Positions 17,142 to 26,134 of a DNA stretch of 64,000 nt are shown piece after piece. A program made the position numbers and the translations under genes. The notes under the pieces are model-generated. The model was not told the DNA's origin and did not search any database. It was given only the letters and a program-made list of their open reading frames with translations. The DNA is from Pseudomonadota bacterium. Lineage in GTDB: Bacteria; Pseudomonadota; Gammaproteobacteria; Burkholderiales; JAJZQI01. Each line of letters begins with the position of its first letter. Position 1 is the first letter of the stretch. The stretch spans positions 1 to 64,000 of the forward strand of contig JAJZQI010000010.1 of assembly GCA_021851875.1 (NCBI GenBank), read 5' to 3'.

Positions 17142-17178
17142 ACACACATATCCCGCCCAAGCGACGAAAAAGCATCAA

Positions 17179-18072
17179 TCACACGCCATACACCACACTC
17201 AACTGATGCTCTTGCCCCCCTTCCACCTTTATCCCCGGGAACGCATTGGCCGCTTCCACGCACACCATTTTTTCCCAGCCGTCTGCCGGCGTGTCGGCCA
17301 TTTTGGCGCATTTACCCTCCCAGGGATTCCACACCACGGTGGTATGACTGCCGGACTTGCCCAGTATGATGCTGCGTTCGAGCACCGGGTCGGTGATGGC
17401 ATTGCTGCCAAGGGTGTTGAGATACACGTTGTCCGTCTCGCCGACGAATTGAACCGGGCCGTGCTGGGTCTTTTCTTTGCCGCCGTCGACCTTGTCCAGG
17501 AAAGCCGCTTCTTCCAGACCCAGTACGCCGATCTGCCTGATATCGCCGACATTGAAGTAGGTGTGCAGGGCCTCGCTGATTTCGAAGGCCTCTTTGCCGG
17601 TGTTGCGGGTGGTCAGGGTGACGTCCAGGTGCTCGCCCACGGTGACAGTCAATGTCAGCTCGAAGGCGTGCGGCCACAGGGCGCGCGTGGCCTCGTTATC
17701 GACGATCTGCAACGTCAGCTCGGTCTGACCGTCCTCCAATTGACGGGAGCCGACCACATTCCACTGCGCCGTGCGCACGAAACCGTGCGCCGGCTTGCTG
17801 CTGTCGCCGGCATGCGGGCCGAACCAGGGCCAGCAGACGGGGATGCCGCCGCGAATGGCCTTGCCGGGCACATAAAAAGCGGTTTCACTCAGCCACAACA
17901 CCGGCGCCGCGCCCGCAGGCTGAAACGTCAGCACCTGCCCGGCGTACAGCGAAACCGAGGCCGTGGCATATTCATTACCGATCTGCGCGAGAATGACGCC
18001 GGGCGCCTGTTCGACAAACTCAAGTACGCCCTTGATGGCATGGTTCGCGTTCAGTTCAGCCAGTTGCTGCAT
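17179..18072 (-). CDS. yeaD: D-hexose-6-phosphate mutarotase
   Basis: Aldose-1-epimerase family enzyme (297 residues) acting on hexose-6-phosphates. The galactose-mutarotase fold is shown by GGIPVCWPWFGPH near 78-90, HGFVRTAQWNVV near 98-109, HTYFNVGDIRQI near 173-184 (second catalytic histidine) and VCVEAANA with the catalytic glutamate near the C-terminus. ATG 18072 with AAAGGA five bases upstream is preferred over an upstream in-frame start. The rhodanese relic lies about 65 bases upstream on the same strand. Independent of the pilin operon, whose sigma-54 promoter lies beyond its 3' end. Confidence 0.92.
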   Translation of the reverse strand: MQQLAELNANHAIKGVLEFVEQAPGVILAQIGNEYATASVSLYAGQVLTFQPAGAAPVLWLSETAFYVPGKAIRGGIPVCWPWFGPHAGDSSKPAHGFVRTAQWNVVGSRQLEDGQTELTLQIVDNEATRALWPHAFELTLTVTVGEHLDVTLTTRNTGKEAFEISEALHTYFNVGDIRQIGVLGLEEAAFLDKVDGGKEKTQHGPVQFVGETDNVYLNTLGSNAITDPVLERSIILGKSGSHTTVVWNPWEGKCAKMADTPADGWEKMVCVEAANAFPGIKVEGGQEHQLSVVYGV

Positions 18073-18135
18073 GATTTTTCCTTTATTGCCGCGCCTGCGC
18101 CAACGCACATTGGCGCAGGCGATTCTTAGAAACGA

Positions 18136-18249
18136 TTATTCAATGAGGTATCCGTGCGATTTCCACTCGGGAAAGCCGCCACGGAACCAGTATACCTTGC
18201 TGTAAGCGACTTTGATGGCCTGCACGGCGCTCTTGTAACAGCGGATTCA
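18136..18249 (-). pseudogene. C-terminal relic of a rhodanese-like sulfurtransferase
   Basis: Between a TGA at 18247-18249 and a TAA at 18136-18138 the minus strand encodes about 36 residues reading CYKSAVQAIKVAYSKVYW and then FRGGFPEWKSHGYLIE, which is the typical end of a rhodanese domain. There is no start codon, active-site loop or upstream half in any frame of the next 250 bases, so this is a decayed remnant. The remaining non-coding stretch to about 18509 contains no gene that I can support. Confidence 0.72.
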
Positions 18250-18509
18250 TATTCCAAGCGCACCCTGTCCTGCATCAAGATGCTGACACGCATTGTGTCA
18301 TCCCCCGGATAATCCATCCTCAACCGTGCGACAACCACATCAGGCGCCCCCTCAGCTCACAAACCCTGCTCCACGGCTTGAGCCAGCCGGGGAAAAGCGA
18401 GCCGCCTTGATGACGGGCTTGCCGCCGGCGTTCAAGTGTCTTTTTATAGGCTATACATGACAGTAAATCCAGGTTGAAACCCCAAACAGCACTTCATGCC
18501 ATACTGATA

Positions 18510-19598
18510 TTACAATTGCAGCCGCCCGGTGGCCGCCTGCAGCAAGCGGCAAGCCGTCGCAGCATCCGGCATGAGGGCAGATGACTGGCAGGAAATGACC
18601 TGGGAGAAGCAGCCGGCCCAATCGACTCCCTGCTCCAGCTGCCCGGCAATGAGCGCAGCCGGTTTGCCGGCTTGCCGGGCCGCTCTCGCTACCACCCACG
18701 GCAGCTTGCCGCGCAGCGTGGTCGCATCGGTTTTGCCCTCCCCGGTAACAACCCAGTCGGCCCAGTGCAGCGCCTGCGCAAAACCCAGCCAGCGCATGAT
18801 CGTTTCCGCACCGGGCAAAACGCTGCCGCCCAACAGCAGTCCGGCGAACCCAAGCCCGCCGGCGGCCCCGCTGCCGGGAGTCGCCGCCCATTCATTGCCC
18901 TGGGTAACGCGTACCAGCGACTCCAGCCAGGCATCCGCTTGCAGACACTCGCCCGCGGACAGGCCTTTTTGCGGCCCGAATGCCTGCGCGGCTCCGGCCG
19001 CCCCCAACAATGGATTATTCACATCGGTAAGCAGACACAGCGGCACCTTGCGCAAGGACGCAAGGGCTGTCAGATCGGCCCTCGCCATGGGCTGCCCCAA
19101 GCTGACGAAGGGCGGCAGCAGCGAACCGTCGGCACTGAAGAATTTCGCTCCCAACGCCATCAACAGACCCAGCCCGCCATCCGTCGTGGCCGTCCCACCC
19201 AGCGCCAGGCAAATTCTTTGCACGCCGGCCGCCAAAGCCGCCGTAATCAAATCGCCCACACCCAGCGTGGTGCGTTGCCAGGGAGGCACGCGGCGGGCAT
19301 CGGCCCAGCCGATGACTTGCGCAGCCTCGATGAGCGCCGTATCCTGCCCATCAAGTGAAACACGCCCCCACGCACAGCGCCCCCACGCACCGTCCACGCC
19401 CCGGGCAGCGCTCGTTTCCCGCTGGCCGCCGCATGCCCGCAACACCCCTGCCAGCGAGCCCTCCCCGCCATCCGCAAGCGGCAGGCAGATGGTCTGCGCG
19501 GCGGGGAAATGCCGTCGGATGCCGGCTGCCATGCATTCCGCCGCTTCAACTGCAGTCAGGGTTCCCTTGAACGAATCGGGCGCCAGCAGCAAACGCAT
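18510..19598 (-). CDS. glxK: Glycerate kinase (GarK/GlxK family)
   Basis: Phosphorylates D-glycerate, giving 2-phosphoglycerate in most members of this family. The 362-residue protein starts MRLLLAPDSFKGTLTAVEAA, then has PLADGGEGS near residue 42, LGGTATTDGGLGLL near 134-147 and TGEGKTDATT near 275. The start overlaps the stop of the upstream dehydrogenase gene by 4 bases (ATGA); a much longer open frame upstream is only the shadow of that gene. With hydroxypyruvate reductase it forms a short route from hydroxypyruvate via glycerate into glycolysis, as needed for 2-phosphoglycolate salvage in CO2-fixing bacteria. Confidence 0.93.
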   Translation of the reverse strand: MRLLLAPDSFKGTLTAVEAAECMAAGIRRHFPAAQTICLPLADGGEGSLAGVLRACGGQRETSAARGVDGAWGRCAWGRVSLDGQDTALIEAAQVIGWADARRVPPWQRTTLGVGDLITAALAAGVQRICLALGGTATTDGGLGLLMALGAKFFSADGSLLPPFVSLGQPMARADLTALASLRKVPLCLLTDVNNPLLGAAGAAQAFGPQKGLSAGECLQADAWLESLVRVTQGNEWAATPGSGAAGGLGFAGLLLGGSVLPGAETIMRWLGFAQALHWADWVVTGEGKTDATTLRGKLPWVVARAARQAGKPAALIAGQLEQGVDWAGCFSQVISCQSSALMPDAATACRLLQAATGRLQL

Positions 19599-20542
19599 CA
19601 GACCACGCGATTTCTGATTTCGCCGCGGGCAAAGGCATCGATGTTGTCGGTCAACTGATCGGCCAGGGTCTGCATGGCCTGACGGCTGGCCCAGGCAATA
19701 TGGGGAGTCACGATCAGATTGGGCGGAGCGCTCTGCAGCAGCGGATTGCCCGCTGCCGGCGGCTCGCTGCCGAGCACATCGAACCCCGCACCGCCCAGCT
19801 TGCCCTGCTGCAATGCCTGCAGCAGGGCCGCCTCGTCCACTATGCCGCCGCGCGCGGTATTGATGAGCAGCGCCTGCGGCTGCATGAGCGCCAACTCGGC
19901 TGCGCCGATCAGTCCGCGCGTCGGCTCGTTGAGCGGGCAATGCAGACTCAGCACGTCGGCCTGCTGCAGCACCTGGGTAAACGCGGTATACCCGTCTCGC
20001 ACGACTGAGCTGCCCTTATGCTCGGCAAACAGCACCCGCATTCCCAATGCCTCGGCCATGCGGGCAACCGACAAGCCGATCGAGCCGCGCCCGACAATGC
20101 CCAAGGTAGCGCCGCTGATGTCGTTGATCGGATGGGTCAGCAGGCAAAACTGGCTGGCACGCTGCCACTCTCCCGCCTGCACGTCCTGCCGATAGGCCAG
20201 GAAATTGCGCCGCAGGTTGAGCATCAGCATCAGCACGTGTTCCGGCACGCTATGCACGGCATAGTCGCGGATATTGCTCACCACCACGCCGTGCAGTTTA
20301 CACGCATCCAAATCCACCGGATTCACCCCTGTTGCCGCCACCGCCACCAGCTTCAAGTGCGGCAACTGCGCCAGCATGGCCGCCGTAATGGGCGCCTTGT
20401 TGGTGATCACCACCGCCGCGCCGCGCAAACGCTCCACCACCTGCTCTGCTTGACTGGCCGGATATGCTTGCCATTCGGTGGCACAGACCGGGCGCTTGAC
20501 GTCGGCCAGCACGCTGGCACGATCGAGGAAAACGATTTTCAT
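19598..20542 (-). CDS. D-2-hydroxyacid dehydrogenase, probable hydroxypyruvate/glycerate dehydrogenase
   Basis: NAD(P)-dependent oxidoreductase of 314 residues. The Rossmann motif is GIVGRGSIG near residues 148-156. Catalytic Arg lies in NTARGGIVDEAAL near 231-243, and Glu and His follow in the substrate half (HIAWASRQAM near 283). It resembles HprA-type glycerate dehydrogenases, and the coupled glycerate kinase gene supports hydroxypyruvate as substrate. ATG 20542 overlaps the stop of the upstream transporter gene by 4 bases, so all three genes form one translationally coupled operon. Confidence 0.9.
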   Translation of the reverse strand: MKIVFLDRASVLADVKRPVCATEWQAYPASQAEQVVERLRGAAVVITNKAPITAAMLAQLPHLKLVAVAATGVNPVDLDACKLHGVVVSNIRDYAVHSVPEHVLMLMLNLRRNFLAYRQDVQAGEWQRASQFCLLTHPINDISGATLGIVGRGSIGLSVARMAEALGMRVLFAEHKGSSVVRDGYTAFTQVLQQADVLSLHCPLNEPTRGLIGAAELALMQPQALLINTARGGIVDEAALLQALQQGKLGGAGFDVLGSEPPAAGNPLLQSAPPNLIVTPHIAWASRQAMQTLADQLTDNIDAFARGEIRNRVV

Positions 20543-21486
20543 GTCAGATAGGCAATCCATGCAGGCAAAGTGAGCCACATCAGCACCGTGGTCCAACCGG
20601 TCAACAGTCCGGCTGTCGCAGTATCCAGATGAAAGCGCTCGGAAATCACCAGCACCACCACCATGGACGGCATGGCCGCCTCCAAAATCGCCGCGACGAT
20701 CGGCTCATTCAGCCGACCAAACAGCACATGCGCCAAGGTCAGCGTCAACAACGGCATCAGCACCAGTTTCACGCCGGCCATCAGAAGCACGGGCCGCGTC
20801 GGGCGCAAATCGTGCCAGGGTATGGCCGCCCCCAGCAACATCATCATCACCGGCACGGTCGGTTGCCCGATCAGATGCGTCGCATCGATCAGCCAAGGCG
20901 GATTCAGTCCCGCCAGATTGGCTGAAATACCCAGCACGAACGCCCAGAACGGCGGCAAACGCAAAACCGTGCTGAAAAACGGCGGCCTGGCGCCATCGGC
21001 ATGCCCGCCCAACCGGCTGGCTATCCACACCCCCAGCGTCCACACCAGCGGGGTGCCGGCCATCACATCGGCAAATGCGGGATATTGACTGCCATGCGGA
21101 AACAGGAAGGACAATACCGGCAACCCGATAAACATGATGTTGCCGAAGGCGCCGGCCAGGACGAACACGGCGCGCGTGCGCGGCTCGATATTGCGCCCCA
21201 GCGGCGTGCGATACAGCAGCAGATACAGCACGCCGGATACCAGCAGAATCGACGAGGCCATCAGCAAGGGCACCGCCAGCAGGCTGACCGAAATCTGCGC
21301 GCTCGCGGCGATCGAAAACATCAGCGCCGGCACGAACAGATACAAGCCCAGCCGGTTCAACTGCAACCGCAACTGCGTCGCCGTGATATCCGGAAACCAG
21401 CGCGGCCACATGCCCCCGGCCCCCACCAGAAGCATCAGCGGAATAAACACCTGCAGCACCAGTGTCCACATCAATTCAATTTGCAT
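20539..21486 (-). CDS. AEC family transporter (auxin efflux carrier family)
   Basis: Ten-helix membrane transporter of 315 residues, AEC family. Bacterial members often move small carboxylates such as malate. FGNIMFIGLPVLSFLF near residues 113-128 and ANLAGLNPPWLI near 204-215 are the usual helix-break motifs. It is first in a coupled operon with hydroxyacid dehydrogenase and glycerate kinase, so glycolate, glycerate or hydroxypyruvate is a plausible substrate by context. That assignment is inference. Confidence 0.88.
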   Translation of the reverse strand: MQIELMWTLVLQVFIPLMLLVGAGGMWPRWFPDITATQLRLQLNRLGLYLFVPALMFSIAASAQISVSLLAVPLLMASSILLVSGVLYLLLYRTPLGRNIEPRTRAVFVLAGAFGNIMFIGLPVLSFLFPHGSQYPAFADVMAGTPLVWTLGVWIASRLGGHADGARPPFFSTVLRLPPFWAFVLGISANLAGLNPPWLIDATHLIGQPTVPVMMMLLGAAIPWHDLRPTRPVLLMAGVKLVLMPLLTLTLAHVLFGRLNEPIVAAILEAAMPSMVVVLVISERFHLDTATAGLLTGWTTVLMWLTLPAWIAYLT

Positions 21487-21522
21487 TATGCCTCACCCAA
21501 ATCCTCCAACGCCGGACATGAA

Positions 21523-21546
21523 AAAAGCCGGGAAGACCCGGCTTTT
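21523..21546. terminator. Hairpin terminator upstream of the AEC operon
   Basis: Perfect 10-base stem AAAAGCCGGG / CCCGGCTTTT with a 4-base loop, with A and T runs on both sides. It lies 16 bases downstream of the pbpG stop and would end its leftward transcript. Confidence 0.82.
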
Positions 21547-21562
21547 CATGCGTTGCGGCAGG

Positions 21563-22693
21563 CTAGCCGCGCCGTGGCGCGTCAAGCGACACCATATGCC
21601 CGGACGACTCGCGCTCCAGCCAGGATTTGATCCGCTGGGCATCGCCGATACGCGAATACTTGCCCACCGAATCCAGCAGCACGATGATAACAGGGCGAGC
21701 GGCGATGCGCGCCTGCATCACCAGGCAGCGCCCAGCCTCCTTGATAAAGCCGGTCTTCGACAGGCCGATGTCCCATTCCTGACTCTTCACCAGCGCATTG
21801 GTGTTGTTGTAAGCCAGATTGCGGCCGGCAGTGTACACGTCATGCTCGGTCGTCGTGGTGGCGTCGCGAATTTTTTCATAACGGTAAGCCGCGCTCACCA
21901 TCTTCACCAGATCCTGCGCCGTCGACATATTGGAGCTGTTCAGACCGGTCGAGTCGACAAAATGGGTGTGGCTCATACCGAGCGCTTCAGCCTTGCGGTT
22001 CATGGCCGCCACGAAGGCCGGCAGACCGCCCGGATAACTGCGGGCCAGACTGGATGCGGCGCGATTTTCCGACGACATCAACGCCAGTTTCAGCATCTCC
22101 GAGCGCGGCAGCTCGGAACCCACCGCCAGACGCGAACTGGAATGACGCAAGGTATCGACATCCTGTTCCGTGATGCGCAGGGTTTCCTGCATATCCGGCT
22201 TGGAATCGAGCACCACCATGGCCGTCATCAGTTTGGTAATGGAAGCAATCGGTAGCTGGGCCGTATCGTTCTTGGCCAGCAGGGCCTCCTGCGTGGACTC
22301 GTCGAACACCAGTGCAGCAGAAGACTCCAGCCGGACATTGCCGGCCGAACCCAATGCCGGAGCATAGGAAGCTTTCTGGACCTTCACCCCGTAGTCGCGC
22401 GCCAGCTGGCTGCTGCGAACGTGCACCACCATTTTATTCGATTTGCCACTGGCAGACGCCACGTGAGCAGTCTTCTTCGACTTGTTTGACTTGCCGGTTT
22501 GGGACTTGCCGGAAACTTTGTGCGCAGATTTCTTGTGGGCGGATTTTTTCTTTTTTTGCTTGACCGCCGAACTCGTCTCCGACGTGCTACTTTTCTGTGC
22601 CGTTTTATCCGTTTTATCTGCCGCCAGAACCGCGCCGGTCACCCCGCAGGTTGAAATCAGACAAAACGCCAATGCCAATGCCACCTTGCGCAT
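21563..22693 (-). CDS. pbpG: D-alanyl-D-alanine endopeptidase (PBP7 type)
   Basis: Penicillin-binding protein of peptidase family S11, acting on peptidoglycan cross-links in the periplasm. Signal peptide at residues 1-24, then an unusual Lys/Ser-rich stretch (about 27-88) that may bind the sacculus. Catalytic motifs are SITK (Ser151, Lys154), SEN (Ser208-Asn210) and KTG near residue 325. The C-terminal RRG tail is short, without the amphipathic anchor of PBP5/6, which fits PBP7. Followed by a strong terminator. Confidence 0.92.
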   Translation of the reverse strand: MRKVALALAFCLISTCGVTGAVLAADKTDKTAQKSSTSETSSAVKQKKKKSAHKKSAHKVSGKSQTGKSNKSKKTAHVASASGKSNKMVVHVRSSQLARDYGVKVQKASYAPALGSAGNVRLESSAALVFDESTQEALLAKNDTAQLPIASITKLMTAMVVLDSKPDMQETLRITEQDVDTLRHSSSRLAVGSELPRSEMLKLALMSSENRAASSLARSYPGGLPAFVAAMNRKAEALGMSHTHFVDSTGLNSSNMSTAQDLVKMVSAAYRYEKIRDATTTTEHDVYTAGRNLAYNNTNALVKSQEWDIGLSKTGFIKEAGRCLVMQARIAARPVIIVLLDSVGKYSRIGDAQRIKSWLERESSGHMVSLDAPRRG

Positions 22694-22984
22694 ACACCCT
22701 CCACTTCCGCTCGTACGCGTATTATCGCCGAAAACCTCGCAGCATTTTCGCCGCTATTACATTTTTTCTACAACTTTATTACTTAACGGCAAAATCCCCA
22801 TATTGTTTATAGAGATATCACACATTCTTAATGGAGTCCAGAAGATTTACACTCCCGTCAGCGATACGCAAAGCAGCAGCATGACATCCGATTTGCTCAC
22901 CAAACGGTGGCGAAAGCTTGCGAAATTAATTAGGATAAGCTATTCAGATAATATAAACCTAACACACAACAGGGAGTGAGCATC

Positions 22985-23239
22985 GTGGCTGGCAAAGACG
23001 CGCAACACTTACAAGAACCGTTTTTGAATACCTTGCGCAAGGAACATGTACCGGTATCGATCTTTCTGGTAAACGGCATCAAATTGGTTGGGCGTATCGA
23101 ATCCTTCGATCAGTATGTCATCATGCTGCGCGGCAACGATAATGTGGTACAAACGATCTTCAAACACGCCATCTCGACGGTTGTCCCCTCCCGGCCGATC
23201 CAGCTGCCACGACGCGACGACAGTACCGATCAGCAATAA
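22985..23239 (+). CDS. hfq: RNA chaperone Hfq
   Basis: Hexameric Sm-like protein that pairs small RNAs with mRNAs. Sm1 ([22 protein letters not shown]) and Sm2 ([10 protein letters not shown]) are intact, including the Lys-His residues of Sm2. The tail is short and acidic. GTG 22985 gives the standard N-terminus [14 protein letters not shown] and has AGGGAG eight to nine bases upstream; an in-frame GTG at 22976 overlaps that ribosome site. Unusually, neither miaA nor hflX adjoins it; a PilZ-domain gene follows. Confidence 0.96.
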   Translation: MAGKDAQHLQEPFLNTLRKEHVPVSIFLVNGIKLVGRIESFDQYVIMLRGNDNVVQTIFKHAISTVVPSRPIQLPRRDDSTDQQ

Positions 23240-23265
23240 CCGCCTGCAACACTGGCTTTACCCCA

Positions 23266-23556
23266 TTGAGCAAGGAAAAGCGCAGTTCACGCCGCATTCC
23301 GATTGACTGCCCCGCCAAAATCATCAGCTCGGCCCAGACGCCGCACTATGGCCGCTGCCGCGACCTGTCCATCAACGGCATGCTGCTTGAGACGGATTAC
23401 GTCCCCAGGCCGGGCGAGCTGATGGAGGTGTTCGTCATGCCGCCGCCGGGCCCCATGACACCGTTGCATGCGCAGGTGCAGGTCACCCGCTGCATCAAAC
23501 TGCCCGATCAGGATCTGTTCGAGATCGGCGCGGAAATCATGTTCATCATCAAATAG
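23266..23556 (+). CDS. PilZ domain protein
   Basis: A 96-residue single-domain protein with the c-di-GMP binding signature: RSSRR (Arg6-xxx-Arg10) and DLSINGM (Asp-x-Ser-x-x-Gly) about 22 residues later. The ending ALFEIG-type strand (DLFEIGAEIMFI) completes the barrel. TTG 23266 is the only usable start that keeps the arginine pair; the ribosome site is weak. It follows hfq by 26 bases. It may be a regulator of motility or pili by family knowledge; no direct partner is visible. Confidence 0.87.
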   Translation: MSKEKRSSRRIPIDCPAKIISSAQTPHYGRCRDLSINGMLLETDYVPRPGELMEVFVMPPPGPMTPLHAQVQVTRCIKLPDQDLFEIGAEIMFIIK

Positions 23557-23560
23557 CGCA

Positions 23561-24343
23561 TCACTCGATCAGCAAACGTTTATCGGTATGCGGGTTGAGC
23601 GCTTTCAGGCTGTCCACGAAGCGGCCAAAGGGCAGTTTGTAGATCATCTCCAGCTCGCCGGCGCGCGCCTGCAACTCGCCCCAGCGCGGCGAGCCCGGGG
23701 AGCGGGCAAAAGCAAAGACGATGATGTTGCTGTGGTGTTCCGCCGGCAGACACAAAACCCGTCCGGCGAAGACCCGTTCGATGCGGCTGCGAAATTCGTT
23801 GAAACGCTTGTCGCTGCCCCACAGATTGACCGACAGGATGCCGTCCTCCTTCAGCGCATGCAGACAGCCGTCAAAAAACTCCTCGCTGGCCAGGTCCTCG
23901 ACAATCGCCTTGCTGTCATAGGCATCGACAAAACAGACATCCATTTGTCCCTTGTGCTGCCACACGGCCTCTACCCCGTCGCCCAGCCGCACGTCCAGCC
24001 GGTCATCATTGGGCGGCAGTTCAAAATAGGCCCGGCTGGCCGCAATCACTTCGGGATTGATCTCCACCACCGTGTTATGCACCAGCGGCAGATGTTTATG
24101 CACCCACTTGGCCATGGAACCGCCGCCCAGGCCCACCATCAACATCTTTTGCGGATTGGGGTTGAACAGCAGGAAGGCCATCATGGCCTGGGTATACGTC
24201 AACGCCAGAGCATAGGGCTCGCGAATGCGCATGGCGCTTTGCACGGTCTCATGGCCGAGGTGCAGATAGCGAATACCCTCTTTCTCGCTCACATCCACCA
24301 CATCCTGTCCCTTTTTGGACTTGAAAATCCGCCATTTCGACAT
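23561..24343 (-). CDS. Spermidine-synthase-like methyltransferase-fold protein
   Basis: A 260-residue protein with the polyamine aminopropyltransferase core: MVGLGGGSMAKWVHKHLP near residues 69-86, VVEINPEVIAASRAYF near 92-107, DVRLGDGVEAV near 117-127 and CFVDAYDS near 137-144. The aspartate ligands for the amine are partly altered compared with SpeE, so the substrate is uncertain; many such proteins are annotated as spermidine synthase-like. It faces hfq-PilZ tail to tail and is divergent from proS. Confidence 0.82.
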   Translation of the reverse strand: MSKWRIFKSKKGQDVVDVSEKEGIRYLHLGHETVQSAMRIREPYALALTYTQAMMAFLLFNPNPQKMLMVGLGGGSMAKWVHKHLPLVHNTVVEINPEVIAASRAYFELPPNDDRLDVRLGDGVEAVWQHKGQMDVCFVDAYDSKAIVEDLASEEFFDGCLHALKEDGILSVNLWGSDKRFNEFRSRIERVFAGRVLCLPAEHHSNIIVFAFARSPGSPRWGELQARAGELEMIYKLPFGRFVDSLKALNPHTDKRLLIE

Positions 24344-24417
24344 GCGTAACTCGACCTATCTCAGGTAAAATGCGCATTTTACGCATTTTTTCGTAACCCC
24401 GTTATATAGGCACTGCC

Positions 24418-26124
24418 ATGCGCGTTTCCCAGTTTTTCATTTCCACCCTGAAAGAAGCCCCGGCCGAAGCCGAGCTTGTCAGCCACCGCCTCATGCTGCG
24501 CGCCGGCATGATCCGCCGCCTGGGCTCGGGCCTGTACAGCTGGATGCCGCTGGGCCTGCGCGTGCTGCGCAAGGTTGAAGCCATCGTGCGCGAGGAAATG
24601 AACAACAGCGGCGCCATCGAGCTGCTGCTGCCGGCCGTGCAGCCGGCTGAACTGTGGCAGGAAACCGGCCGCTGGGAAGTGTTCGGCCCGCAAATGCTGA
24701 AAATCAGGGACCGGCACGAGCGCGATTTCTGCTACGGCCCCACCCACGAGGAAGTCATCACCGACGTGGCACGGCGCGAAATCAGGAGCTACCGCCAGCT
24801 GCCGCTCAACTTCTACCAGATTCAGACGAAATTCCGCGACGAAATCCGTCCGCGTTTCGGCGTGATGCGCGCGCGCGAATTCATCATGAAGGACGCCTAT
24901 TCCTTCCATTCCAGCCACGCAAGCCTGGAAGCGACCTATGAAGTCATGTACGCCACCTACAGCCGCATATTCACCCGTCTGGGCCTGCAATTCCGCGCCG
25001 TGGCAGCCGACACCGGCGCCATCGGCGGCACCGGTTCGCATGAATTCCATGTGCTGGCCGATTCGGGCGAAGACGCCATCGCGTTCTGCCCGGCATCCGA
25101 TTACGCCGCCAACGTCGAGCTGGCTGAAGCGCTGGCGCCGCGCAGCGCACGTGCCGCCGCGGCCCAAACCATGGGAAAAATCGCTACCCCCGGCCAGCAC
25201 AGCATCGAAGAAGTGTGCAGCTTCCTCAAGCTCAGCCCGCAACAGGTGGTCAAGACCCTCATCATCGAAGGCGAACACGGCCTGGTGGCCGTATTGCTGC
25301 GCGGCGACCACCAACTGAACGAAGTGAAACTGGGCAAACTGCCGCAGGTGGGCGAATTCAAGGGCTTCGCCAGCGATGCCCGCATCCGCGAAGCCACCGG
25401 CTGCAGCCCCGGCTCGCTCGGCCCGGTCGGCCTCAATCTGCCCATCGTGGCCGACCGCAGCGTGCTGGCGCTGAGCGACTTCGCCTGCGGCGCCAATGCC
25501 GACGGCTTCCACCTGACCGGCGTGAACTTCGGCCGCGACCTGCCGGAGCCGGCCGTCGCCGATATCCGCAATGCCGTCGCCGGCGATCCCAGTCCGGACA
25601 GCAAGGGTACGCTCGACATCTGCCGCGGTATTGAAGTCGGCCACATTTTCCAGCTGGGCAGCAAGTATTCCGAAGCCATGCAGGCCACCTACAGCGCCGA
25701 AGACGGCAGCAACAAGCCCTTCATCATGGGCTGCTACGGCATCGGCGTCTCCCGCATTGTCGGCGCCGCCATCGAGCAGGGCCATGACGACAAGGGCATC
25801 GTCTTCCCGCCCGCCATGGCCCCCTTCACCCTGGCCATCGTTCCCATCGGCATGCACCGCAGCGAACGGGTGCGCGAGACCGCCGAGAAGCTCTATGCCG
25901 AGCTTGCCCTGGCCGGCATCGACGTCCTGCTGGACGACCGCGAGGAACGCCCGGGCGTGATGTTTGCCGACATGGAGCTGATCGGCCTTCCCCACCGCAT
26001 CGTGATTGGCGAGCGCGGCCTCAAGGAAGGCAATATCGAGTATCAGGGACGCTGCGATGCGGCGGCGCAAACCTTGTCTTTGCAAAATGCAGTGGAATTT
26101 CTAAAATCAAAGACCCTGACCTGA
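24418..26124 (+). CDS. proS: Prolyl-tRNA synthetase
   Basis: Class II aminoacyl-tRNA synthetase of 568 residues, bacterial type with an inserted editing domain. Motif 1 region ([24 protein letters not shown]), motif 2 ([21 protein letters not shown] near 142-162), the YbaK-like INS domain (about 220-390), motif 3 ([14 protein letters not shown] near 437-450) and the anticodon-binding domain at the end are all visible. Standard length. Followed 10 bases later by a lytic transglycosylase gene on the same strand. A 568-codon open frame on the opposite strand is a codon-bias shadow. Confidence 0.97.
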   Translation: MRVSQFFISTLKEAPAEAELVSHRLMLRAGMIRRLGSGLYSWMPLGLRVLRKVEAIVREEMNNSGAIELLLPAVQPAELWQETGRWEVFGPQMLKIRDRHERDFCYGPTHEEVITDVARREIRSYRQLPLNFYQIQTKFRDEIRPRFGVMRAREFIMKDAYSFHSSHASLEATYEVMYATYSRIFTRLGLQFRAVAADTGAIGGTGSHEFHVLADSGEDAIAFCPASDYAANVELAEALAPRSARAAAAQTMGKIATPGQHSIEEVCSFLKLSPQQVVKTLIIEGEHGLVAVLLRGDHQLNEVKLGKLPQVGEFKGFASDARIREATGCSPGSLGPVGLNLPIVADRSVLALSDFACGANADGFHLTGVNFGRDLPEPAVADIRNAVAGDPSPDSKGTLDICRGIEVGHIFQLGSKYSEAMQATYSAEDGSNKPFIMGCYGIGVSRIVGAAIEQGHDDKGIVFPPAMAPFTLAIVPIGMHRSERVRETAEKLYAELALAGIDVLLDDREERPGVMFADMELIGLPHRIVIGERGLKEGNIEYQGRCDAAAQTLSLQNAVEFLKSKTLT

Positions 26125-26134
26125 AATACCTATT

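Noticed and set aside
18126-18338. 70-codon frame at the rhodanese relic
   Set aside because: It is in a different phase from the rhodanese-like sequence and shows no protein-like features.
22918-22952. Sigma-70 promoter before hfq (TTGCGA ... GATAAT)
   Set aside because: The spacing is about 23 bases and no better pair was convincing.
24379-26085. 568-codon open frame opposite proS
   Set aside because: It mirrors proS almost exactly, is rich in His/Ala/Gly as expected from reverse GC-biased codons, and has no recognisable domain.
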